A stretch of DNA of 28,803 bases from a virus. The notes beneath the pieces were generated by a model. That model saw nothing but the letters and a program-made list of their open reading frames with translations, was not told where the DNA came from and ran no database searches. This document shows positions 14,807-21,954 of the stretch, piece by piece; the stretch's first letter is position 1, and the number at the start of each line of letters is the position of its first letter. The stretch spans positions 1 to 28,803 of IMG/VR virus record IMGVR_UViG_3300032893_002748; one strand, given 5' to 3'. The position numbers and the translations under genes were made by a program.

Positions 14807-15790
14807 TTACTCATCGACTTCAACTATCTTACTATCCCAACCCTCTATATCTTTATAATTTTTAACTTCACTTGCCAATTGGACGGCGGTCGCAGAAACA
14901 CAAATATCTAATTCTGCTATTGTTTCTTGAGCTGTTGTTAAATGATTTTTCGTAACCTTCGCTCTACTTACAATTCCGAACTTATATTTATTTCCGTCTT
15001 TTACTCTTGTTAAATCTTGCTTTCTTGTAAGTTGTAAAATTAAACTCGAAAGATATATTAATTCCTGTCCGCCTTTTGTGGTAACTCCAACAGATCCGAT
15101 ATTCTGATATACCTGATTTATAATGAGAGTAGCAACTGTATCTTCTCCAGTTTTTCTATTAATATGTTTATTTGCCAATTTATTAAATTTCTTAATGGCA
15201 AAGGATATTTCTTTTGCTGAGATACCCGGCTGTTTTGAATAATCTTCATTTTCTTCATTATCTTCAGAAGAGTTAACAGAGGCACCAACGCTATCCCATA
15301 TGATTAATATTTTAATATCTGGATACTGTTCTTTAGCCGCATTGACTATTTGTGCCACTGCTCTTGCGCCATTTAAAATATTATTAGTATCGGTAATTAA
15401 TATCTTGTCCGGATCTCCTCCCATTGCAGCAAATCTATCAGCATTAAACTTCTTTTCAGAATCCCAGAGAACAACTAATGTCCCCTGTTTGCAGGCCTCT
15501 ACCATAAATGCCTGGGCGATAGATGATTTACCGCTATTTGGTTGACCGGCCACCATACAAATTCTTCCATATGGCAGACCCTTTAAGCCGGTTAATTCTT
15601 TCCAGAAATTATTATATGTCCAGAGAACGAAGTCGCTATCTTTACTTGGACGAACAAGCGATCTTCCGGTTGCAATTTGTTTTGCCAAACCCGCTTCTGT
15701 CTTATCATAACTATCTTGTGCTTTTTTAACTATTTTATCTATATCAATATTTAACATTTTTTTCTCTTCTTGTTTTAAATCTTTACTCAT
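14807..15790 (-). CDS. uvsX: RecA/UvsX-family recombinase
   Basis: This ATPase forms a filament on single-stranded DNA and drives strand exchange, repair and recombination-dependent replication. Motifs from the ATG at 15790: Walker A GQPNSGKSS (82-90), a catalytic-type glutamate in WDSEKKF (E112), Walker B ILIIWDSVGA (161-170) and an L2-like stretch INQVYQN ... TTKGGQ (224-242). The 327-residue length fits RecA/UvsX. A GTG reading at 15802 would add four residues, but GGGAG lies 5 nt before the ATG, so the ATG is chosen. It follows a UvsY-like gene by 2 nt; such mediator/recombinase pairs are T4-like. The name uvsX is given for its phage setting; bacterial-type recA is close. Confidence 0.93.
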   Translation of the reverse strand: MSKDLKQEEKKMLNIDIDKIVKKAQDSYDKTEAGLAKQIATGRSLVRPSKDSDFVLWTYNNFWKELTGLKGLPYGRICMVAGQPNSGKSSIAQAFMVEACKQGTLVVLWDSEKKFNADRFAAMGGDPDKILITDTNNILNGARAVAQIVNAAKEQYPDIKILIIWDSVGASVNSSEDNEENEDYSKQPGISAKEISFAIKKFNKLANKHINRKTGEDTVATLIINQVYQNIGSVGVTTKGGQELIYLSSLILQLTRKQDLTRVKDGNKYKFGIVSRAKVTKNHLTTAQETIAELDICVSATAVQLASEVKNYKDIEGWDSKIVEVDE

Positions 15791-15792
15791 AA

Positions 15793-16215
15793 TCACTCCC
15801 ACATCGTTTTTCCTTTGGCCATTGATCTATAATAAAGAGTAGCATCCTTAATAGTTCCCATTACATATGACCACTTTTTTAAAATAGATTCGTCTTTTGC
15901 TGCTTTTCCTTTAGCCTCAATAACCGCTTCGTCTTTTGCAACTAAATGAGCTAATGAAGCCTCTGAATTCTTACCAGATGAATTAGTTTTATAATGGAAA
16001 TATTTTTCCGCCTCAACAACTTCTACATTTCTTTTTGACTGTCTTGCCTTTAATTCATAAAATTCTAACAAATTAGCAAGATGCATTTGGGTGCTTAAAA
16101 ATAATGCAGCAGTTCTCTCTGCCTTATCCTGGTCATATTTAATTTCTTGAGAGTTATGTAGCTCATCAAGACACTTGTTGACCATCGCGTGTATTTCGTT
16201 TTCTTTTTCGCTCAT
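15793..16215 (-). CDS. UvsY-like putative recombination mediator
   Basis: This 140-residue helical, lysine/glutamate-rich protein sits directly upstream of the recombinase and ends 2 nt before it. T4 UvsY is 137 residues and helps UvsX load onto SSB-coated DNA. The layouts correspond: a helical N-terminus, a central basic helical part (FYELKARQSKRNVEVVEAEK), a lysine-acid helix (AKDEAVIEAKGKAAKDES) and a final helical part (KWSYVMGTIKDATLYYRS). No clear identity can be claimed by eye. The start is the ATG at 16215 with AGGAAAGG upstream; a longer TTG reading to 16266 runs through the promoter, whose -35 box is that TTG. Gene order supports the mediator role; homology is inference. Confidence 0.6.
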   Translation of the reverse strand: MSEKENEIHAMVNKCLDELHNSQEIKYDQDKAERTAALFLSTQMHLANLLEFYELKARQSKRNVEVVEAEKYFHYKTNSSGKNSEASLAHLVAKDEAVIEAKGKAAKDESILKKWSYVMGTIKDATLYYRSMAKGKTMWE

Positions 16216-16222
16216 TTTTTTG

Positions 16223-16230
16223 CCTTTCCT
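16223..16230 (-). promoter_or_regulatory. Ribosome binding site of the UvsY-like gene
   Basis: AGGAAAGG is 7 nt before the ATG at 16215. With the promoter just upstream it shows that the longer TTG-started reading of this gene is not real. Confidence 0.65.
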
Positions 16231-16237
16231 GTCAGAG

Positions 16238-16266
16238 AATATATATCCTGCGGACAAGAAAGTCAA
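16238..16266 (-). promoter_or_regulatory. Strong sigma70-like promoter of the uvsY-like/uvsX operon
   Basis: Minus strand: TTGACT (16266-16261), a 17-nt spacer, TATATT (16243-16238). Both boxes match consensus in five of six positions at optimal spacing. The spacer carries GTCCGCAG (16255-16248) directly followed by GATATATA (16247-16240). Transcription would begin about 16 nt before the ATG at 16215. This is the best-formed promoter in the window. Confidence 0.72.
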
Positions 16267-16284
16267 TAGAGAAAAAGATTATTT

Positions 16285-16593
16285 TTAATGCTGCAATTCT
16301 TGTATTTTTGACCTTATTTCACTTGCAAGATCTTCTACTTGTTTATATAAAATCTTCATATGCTGATGCTGATAAATACAATGAAAAAATAAAAACATTT
16401 CCATACTTGTATAATTAGAGGTTGGTGGCTTCAAAAAAACAATAATGCCACTATCATCTGTTTCAAATAAATTCTTGGCTAAATTTTCTCCCTTAAAATT
16501 AGGCCTATCATATGAACGACAAATGCTATTAAACATAGTCCATTCATCATCGGTTAATTCTATTTTTTTATTATCTATTATCTTTATGCTCAA
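16285..16593 (-). CDS. Small hypothetical protein with TTG start
   Basis: This 102-residue protein is not recognised. It has a folded look: IELTDDEWTMFNSI, FKGENLAKNLFETDDSGII, FLKPPTSNY and a helical aromatic C-terminal half ending in coiled KQVEDLASEIRSKIQEL. The start is a TTG (16593-16591) that overlaps the upstream TGA by 3 nt, with GGAG 9 nt upstream; the next ATG is 19 residues further in, so TTG is the likely true start. Such a start may lower its expression. It ends before the promoter of the recombination operon. Confidence 0.65.
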   Translation of the reverse strand: MSIKIIDNKKIELTDDEWTMFNSICRSYDRPNFKGENLAKNLFETDDSGIIVFLKPPTSNYTSMEMFLFFHCIYQHQHMKILYKQVEDLASEIRSKIQELQH

Positions 16594-17204
16594 TCGTCTT
16601 TTCTCCGGAACGCGCCATCTTTTCTTGACTGTTCTCTTAATAACTTCATTCTTTCTAGAACGGGAGAGGTTTTTTCCTCAAAAATAGCCTCTAATTCAGC
16701 TTTTTTATTATTATCTATAGGCTTATTTAATGCATCTAATGTCATAATATTTTGATCATCAGTATCGCTATACTCATCATCGGTCATATTATCGTCTTCT
16801 ACCGAATCGCCGTCTTCTAATTCTTTAATTTGTTCTGCCATCTTTTTTATTTTTGGATTTTTTAAATTCTCAACTCCGGCGCGTTTAAAAAAAGTAGATG
16901 CTGGTTTATTTTCTTTAGAATTTATTTTTAATTCCTCATCATCATTTTCTTTATGCTCGTTCTTTCTATGGAATGTTGGGGCTGGTTCGGCAGTTCCAAT
17001 TTTTGTTAAAGAATAATGTGATAATAACCATCCAGCTAAACCTTCAGGATCATTTGGCATTTTGGCCATAGCTTCCTTAAGTTCAGTAAGCATAGTACCA
17101 ATTTCATCTGTATATATCTTTTCCCCACATCCTGGACACACATTATTTCTAATAGATGCCACAAATTGCGGAGGAATATCTGCTTTACAATTCATACACT
17201 GCAT
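16590..17204 (-). CDS. Zinc-ribbon protein next to the DNA polymerase gene
   Basis: This 204-residue protein begins with a four-cysteine zinc ribbon (CMNC at residues 3-6 and CPGC about 20 residues on, followed by GEKIY). Then come a helix (MLTELKEAMAKM), a long acidic low-complexity stretch (about residues 115-155) and a helical basic end. The ATG at 17204 has GAGG 9 nt upstream and lies 1 nt after the polymerase stop; a TTG nine codons further up is not needed. No enzyme motif is visible. Co-expression with DnaE suggests a replisome or transcription accessory role, but I do not recognise the family. Confidence 0.72.
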   Translation of the reverse strand: MQCMNCKADIPPQFVASIRNNVCPGCGEKIYTDEIGTMLTELKEAMAKMPNDPEGLAGWLLSHYSLTKIGTAEPAPTFHRKNEHKENDDEELKINSKENKPASTFFKRAGVENLKNPKIKKMAEQIKELEDGDSVEDDNMTDDEYSDTDDQNIMTLDALNKPIDNNKKAELEAIFEEKTSPVLERMKLLREQSRKDGAFRRKDD

Positions 17205-17205
17205 T

Positions 17206-20200
17206 TTAATCTTCCTCTTCCGTAAAATCAATTAATCCAAGATCATATAATTCATCTTCTATATTTGTATTTATATCATTCTTTTTGTTTTCTTTCTCTG
17301 TTTCAGGAATAATATCTATTGCTTTTGGCTTTAAGTTTTTAGAATTTGGAAGCTGCGGAGGTGGTTGAATATCATAAACTCTATCAAGCACCAAGCCAAT
17401 ATCATCTTCATAAACATTAACAGATGCAGAGAAGGCTATAGCAAGACCATCATCAAGAGCATATTTATTTTTAAATTCTCTTCTTAATTTGTCTTTTATT
17501 TCCTTTAATCTATCTGGGAAAATAGTTAAAGAGCATTGTTCGCCATGTTGGTCTTCAATTGTAGCCTTAACCATAGTCTCTCCTAAAAGCTTACTTCCTA
17601 TTTTTTTGATTTTTAATTCGAAGACACTTTTTACTTCTGCCTTAATCAATGAAATGTTTTCTTTATTTTTCATTGATTTAATTTCTTTTAGGAAGGTAGT
17701 TCTATCCGTCTTAAAGAATGTTCCATAAGCATCTATTTTATTATACTTAAACGACTCTCCAAGGTAATTTTTTTCTAGAGCATATTTTTCAGGAACACTC
17801 CAATCGTTATCTTTTGGCCAAGTATATTTAAAGTCTGCAGGATTATTCTTTTTTGACCAAGATTGTAATTTCTTTCTGTAATCTGAACAATATAAATAAA
17901 TAGTCTTTCTAGGAATACCGAAAGAATCAAAACAGCCAGCAGCCGCTAATGCCTGAATTGTATTGGACCTAACGGCATGTGAATCTACCCGTATCATAAA
18001 ATCATTAAAAGAGCTAAACGGTCTTTTTTGAACAATATCTTTAACCGCATCTTCACCAACAAATTTTAGTGCATCGAGTCCGGTTAAAATGGCATTGTTA
18101 TCAACAAGAGTGTATGTACTTTCGGAGGTATTAAGATCTGGGGGTAGTACCTTTACTCCCATTAATCTTAACTCGTGTTTTATCTTATCTATATTAACTT
18201 TAGCAATCTTCTTATTTGTAGATCTGTTTTCTGAAAGTAAGTTTGCCAGCAAGAACTCTACCGGATAGTGAGCCTTAAGATAAGCTGTTTGATAGCTTAA
18301 TAAAGAATAAGAAATAGAGTGAGCCGCGTTAAATCCGTAGGAACCGAAAGAAGATATTACCTCGTCCCAAATTTTCATTGAGATCTCTTTTGAGATATTT
18401 TTATTCTTAAGAGCATCTTCAATAAATTCATCTCTCCATTTCAGTGCCTTTTCTGGATTTTTTCCTTTTTCTTTGGTAAGTTTTCTCAATCTATCAGCCT
18501 CGTGCAATGACCATCCGGCAACATCTTGAGCTAAATACATCAAACTTTCTTCATATAGACCAAAGCCGAAAGTTTTTCCAAATGAACGCTCCAATGAGGG
18601 GTGCATTAATTTGAATTTTTTCTTACCTTCTTTGGCCTCTATAAATGATTTTCTTATATCTTTAGCAGAAGGTCTGGCCAAAGCATTAATGTGGCTTATA
18701 TCTTCAATAGATTTTGGCTTAATTTTTTTACAAAGCTCAATTGTTCCACCGCTGGTCCCTAATTGGAAAACACATAAAACATCACCTCTGGATATTAGAT
18801 CATATGTCTCTTTGTCATATTCATCATAATTTGGAGGGAATTGTTTGATTTGTTTTCCATTTTTTTTAATTAATGACAAGGCTTCATTAATAATATCTAA
18901 TGTTTCTAATCCAAGTGTATCCATTTTAACAAGGCCACATTCTTCAGCATCATTTTTATCAAGCTGTAATGCTATTGCCCCATCTTTATCCTTGCGCACA
19001 GGAACAATATGGTGAAGTGGTCTTTTTGAGATAACTACACCTGCCGCGTGTGTTGCCCAGGCCCTATTCTTACCAACTATATTAGAAAATCTTTTTAGTT
19101 GAGTATATCTTTTAGCATACTCTGAAAAAAGAGGGGCCTTTTCAAAAACATCCTTAATTGATCCGTCCTTCAAATCTTTTGGTATCGAATCAGCAATATC
19201 ATTACCCAGTTTAACAGATGCTTGCCTATCTCCGGCTAATTCGCAAGATCTTGATATATCTCTGGCGAAAACCTTTGGAGTTATAGTATTAATGTTAGAA
19301 ACATGGGCGACATATTCTGCTCCATATTTATTCTTAATATATTCTTGAACCTTATCTCTTCCAGACGGAGAATAGTCTACATCGCAGTCAGGCATACTGG
19401 TTTTAAATTTATTATGGAATCTTGCGAAAATTAGATCATACTTAATAGAGTCTACCTGATGTATTCCTATTAAATATGCCACAAGAGAGCCTGCGACAGA
19501 TCCTCTTCCTGGACCTACAGATATTCCGTTTTTTCTAGCATAATCAATCATATCTGCAACAATTAACATATAGCTAGAAAATCCGTGATATTCTAATACA
19601 TCTAATTCTTCTTTTAATCTTGCTTCGTATTCTGAAATTCTATTTGATGGAACCTTCGAATAAAAATTCTTCATACACCTAAATCTTAGGAAGGCCTTAT
19701 CTTCATCTATTTTTTTAACTTCTTCTGGTTGAGTTTTTAACCAATTTAAAAATTCTTGGTAATCTCTCTCATCTTTTACGGGAAAAACCGGTAATTCTTT
19801 TCCACTTGGATTTGTAAATTTAGGATCAATCCATTCCGGCTCCTCACACATAGAGGCGAACTCAAATGTGTTATTACAAATTTCATTGGCGAAACTATCT
19901 CCGTAATTTCTTGCAAAAAATTTAACCACCTCTTCCTCAGACTTAAGATAGAAGTCAGGAGAAGAAATATATCTTAATCTTGCATTAGAATAGGCGGGTT
20001 GCATAGCTCCGATTGCCAAAAATACATCGTGCATTTCTGCATCTTCTTTTCGCAAATAATGAGAGTTTGTTGTAGGAACTATTTTAATATTATTTTTTTG
20101 AGCAAGTCTAATTAAATGGTAGTTAGTAAAAATTTGATTTACTGGACTATGGTAAAGACTATTATTTCTCGTCAGATTATTTGCCTGAACTTCTACTGCA

Positions 20201-20718
20201 AGATTGCTACCAAATATTTCTTTTAATTTATTTAAATCTCTTTCTGCTTGGTCAAAGTTTTTTAAATTAATACTTTGAGATACTATTCCGTGGCCACAAG
20301 AAGTTAAGCATATTAGCCCATCACTATTGTTTTCTAACGAACTCCAATCAAGCAATGGCATAACTTTTTTACCAAAAATGGCAGAGTTATCATAACTTAT
20401 TTTATTTAAATAAAGTAAGTTTTTGTATCCTTTAATATTCTTGGCTATTAAATTTATGTGTCTAATTTTTTCGCTACTTGTCCCACCTATTAATGCATTT
20501 CTGTCCGAATGGAAATAAAATTCACATCCAACTATATATTTAATCCCAACCTCTTTAGATACCTTAAAAGCATCCCATACTCCTGCAAGATTGCCGTGAT
20601 CATTTATTGCAACCGCAGGCTGTCCAAGTTCTTTAGCTCTAATAAAAAGCTCCTTGGGGGTTATCAAGGAGTCTAAAATACTATAATGTGTATGATTATG
20701 AAGATTTACGAATTTCAT
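17206..20718 (-). CDS. dnaE: DNA polymerase III alpha subunit (DnaE, C-family)
   Basis: This is the replicative DNA polymerase. The PHP domain opens with LHNHTHYSILDS (H7, H9) and DHGN (40-43). The polymerase core holds GPGRGSVAGS (402-411), the catalytic acids in PDCDVD (D446, D448), HAAG (557-560) and the third acid in GLVKMDTLGL (D600). Later blocks include FNAAHSISYSLLSYQTAYLKAHYPVEFL, described in pieces, and a helix-hairpin-helix-like part; an OB-fold-like region lies near residues 1035-1110. With 1170 residues it is full-length. No separate proofreading subunit is in the window; several PHP metal-site residues are kept, so PHP proofreading is possible. The ATG at 20718 is preferred to a TTG at 20730 because MKFVNLH is the usual N-terminus of this family. 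Most phages use A- or B-family enzymes, so this is a bacterial-type choice. Confidence 0.95.
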   Translation of the reverse strand: MKFVNLHNHTHYSILDSLITPKELFIRAKELGQPAVAINDHGNLAGVWDAFKVSKEVGIKYIVGCEFYFHSDRNALIGGTSSEKIRHINLIAKNIKGYKNLLYLNKISYDNSAIFGKKVMPLLDWSSLENNSDGLICLTSCGHGIVSQSINLKNFDQAERDLNKLKEIFGSNLAVEVQANNLTRNNSLYHSPVNQIFTNYHLIRLAQKNNIKIVPTTNSHYLRKEDAEMHDVFLAIGAMQPAYSNARLRYISSPDFYLKSEEEVVKFFARNYGDSFANEICNNTFEFASMCEEPEWIDPKFTNPSGKELPVFPVKDERDYQEFLNWLKTQPEEVKKIDEDKAFLRFRCMKNFYSKVPSNRISEYEARLKEELDVLEYHGFSSYMLIVADMIDYARKNGISVGPGRGSVAGSLVAYLIGIHQVDSIKYDLIFARFHNKFKTSMPDCDVDYSPSGRDKVQEYIKNKYGAEYVAHVSNINTITPKVFARDISRSCELAGDRQASVKLGNDIADSIPKDLKDGSIKDVFEKAPLFSEYAKRYTQLKRFSNIVGKNRAWATHAAGVVISKRPLHHIVPVRKDKDGAIALQLDKNDAEECGLVKMDTLGLETLDIINEALSLIKKNGKQIKQFPPNYDEYDKETYDLISRGDVLCVFQLGTSGGTIELCKKIKPKSIEDISHINALARPSAKDIRKSFIEAKEGKKKFKLMHPSLERSFGKTFGFGLYEESLMYLAQDVAGWSLHEADRLRKLTKEKGKNPEKALKWRDEFIEDALKNKNISKEISMKIWDEVISSFGSYGFNAAHSISYSLLSYQTAYLKAHYPVEFLLANLLSENRSTNKKIAKVNIDKIKHELRLMGVKVLPPDLNTSESTYTLVDNNAILTGLDALKFVGEDAVKDIVQKRPFSSFNDFMIRVDSHAVRSNTIQALAAAGCFDSFGIPRKTIYLYCSDYRKKLQSWSKKNNPADFKYTWPKDNDWSVPEKYALEKNYLGESFKYNKIDAYGTFFKTDRTTFLKEIKSMKNKENISLIKAEVKSVFELKIKKIGSKLLGETMVKATIEDQHGEQCSLTIFPDRLKEIKDKLRREFKNKYALDDGLAIAFSASVNVYEDDIGLVLDRVYDIQPPPQLPNSKNLKPKAIDIIPETEKENKKNDINTNIEDELYDLGLIDFTEEED

Positions 20719-20726
20719 CTTGTCTT

Positions 20727-21383
20727 TCAAATAATAAATATATCATATAAATCCAGCTCATTGATGGTACTGGTATCGTGAATTATTTTCATTACTTTAA
20801 ATCTGGTTTTCCAAAAATCTTTATTTTCTGATTTTCTCGTAAGTATATTCTTTAGTTCGTCAAAATTTAATTTCTTTTTTTTATACAAGTAGTGGGCAAC
20901 CAGCTTTACATCACTCCAGTATTTAATCAGAAGATCATTGACTTCTTTTTGAACCTTCTTCTTAAATAAAAATCTTTCTTTTCCGGCAGCAGCAAAATTA
21001 CTTTTTTTAATTATTTCTGATGCATTATACAGATCATTAGATGACCCTATTCTTAAATGCATTGGAAATTGATCGGAACCACAAATATCTTTGTAGTAAA
21101 GCTTTTCTGCAACAAGTCCGGCGTAATATATCTGTAGATCAAAATATAATATTGCCTTTTGAATATCTTCTTCGCCTAATTCCTCTATTTCTATAGATAG
21201 ATATTCTGTTTTACCATCATTGTTGGATCTTTCATTCATGACATCAACATTAATAACTTTCATATAATTATGTAAGGCACATACTGCATGCCCGCTTTCA
21301 TGATATGATTGAGCTATTAATTCATAATCATAAGATTGTTTTTTTCTTATGTTAGATAAAGATGATAATTGGCAGAGGCGCAT
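20727..21383 (-). CDS. Stand-alone M41 (FtsH-type) metallopeptidase
   Basis: This 218-residue protein matches the zinc-peptidase half of FtsH: YHESGH (H28, E29, H32), an AGLVAEKL block (88-95; FtsH has GGRAAEE) and GSSNDLYNAS (113-122) whose D117 corresponds to the third zinc ligand in FtsH GASNDI. The AAA+ motor and transmembrane helices of FtsH are absent. AGGA 5 nt before the ATG is a good ribosome site. It is followed directly by dnaE and preceded by two small unknown genes and trigger factor. It would cleave proteins in the cytoplasm, perhaps guided by another ATPase or acting on unfolded ones; phage lambda is known to interact with host FtsH through other proteins. Substrates are unknown. 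Confidence 0.85.
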   Translation of the reverse strand: MRLCQLSSLSNIRKKQSYDYELIAQSYHESGHAVCALHNYMKVINVDVMNERSNNDGKTEYLSIEIEELGEEDIQKAILYFDLQIYYAGLVAEKLYYKDICGSDQFPMHLRIGSSNDLYNASEIIKKSNFAAAGKERFLFKKKVQKEVNDLLIKYWSDVKLVAHYLYKKKKLNFDELKNILTRKSENKDFWKTRFKVMKIIHDTSTINELDLYDIFII

Positions 21384-21390
21384 TTATATC

Positions 21391-21666
21391 CTATATTGAT
21401 GCTAATATTTCTTCTACTTTTAATATACTATCATCACATTTATTATTCTTGCATTTAATTTGTAATGAGTTTCCGCCAAATGGACCTATAACAATTAAAT
21501 CATTATTCTCTGCATAGAAAAAACCTGATTTAGAATAAGACTCATTTGCTATAAATCCATTATTGGCGAAAATACTGATAAAATTATGAAGAACTGACGA
21601 ATCAAGTTCTAAAGTGGTTCTGGAATTACCACAACAAGATTTAATAATGTTTCTTTTTGATTTCAT
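21391..21666 (-). CDS. Small hypothetical protein between trigger factor and M41 genes
   Basis: This 91-residue protein is not recognised. It has a Cys-Cys pair near the N-terminus (KSCCGNSR) and a second Cys-x4-Cys (CKNNKC) near the end, which may bind metal. The middle looks beta-rich (FFYAENNDLIVIGPFGG). The ATG at 21666 overlaps the upstream stop as ATGA; a longer reading to 21705 would overlap that gene by 43 nt and has no ribosome site, so 21666 is chosen. Its stop is 7 nt before the M41 gene. Confidence 0.65.
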   Translation of the reverse strand: MKSKRNIIKSCCGNSRTTLELDSSVLHNFISIFANNGFIANESYSKSGFFYAENNDLIVIGPFGGNSLQIKCKNNKCDDSILKVEEILASI

Positions 21667-21938
21667 CCAACGACAACGCCACGGTCCTGAAGAACATGGA
21701 GGCAATATTTAATTTTGGCAGTTTCAGTTGCCTTGGCATCCCTGAAGGGCTGTGAGATATTCTTTAAATTTTCTCTTGCTCTCGTCAGCTCCTCATTGTT
21801 TTCTCGCTCGTGGTCTATCTCGTATATATGTCGCTCGGATTCAAGAATTTTTGACTTTAACTCTTCGGTATCAGCCGCTGCCATATTATCAGCAAAACCC
21901 TCTGGTAATTTCTTTAAAAATTTATCTGGAAAACTCAT
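21663..21938 (-). CDS. Small hypothetical helical protein, higher GC than neighbours
   Basis: This 91-residue protein is not recognised. It starts MSFPDKFLKKLPEGFADNM and then forms a long charged helix (about residues 22-55) with EELKSKILESERHIYEID and ENNEELTRARENL, ending in KIKYCLHVLQDRGVVVG. No motif is visible. GC is about 43% over bases 21721-21900, above the ~27-33% common nearby. Being placed directly after trigger factor with the next gene overlapping by 4 nt, it is probably co-expressed with the proteostasis genes. Confidence 0.68.
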   Translation of the reverse strand: MSFPDKFLKKLPEGFADNMAAADTEELKSKILESERHIYEIDHERENNEELTRARENLKNISQPFRDAKATETAKIKYCLHVLQDRGVVVG

Positions 21939-21954
21939 TCTATTCTACCTTTCT

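Noticed and set aside
15791-15802. GTG start four codons upstream for the recombinase
   Set aside because: The ribosome site GGGAG would then be inside the coding sequence; the ATG is properly spaced from it.
16216-16266. N-terminal extension of the UvsY-like protein to a TTG at 16266
   Set aside because: The TTG is part of the -35 box TTGACT and the extension covers the promoter and ribosome site, so it is not coding.
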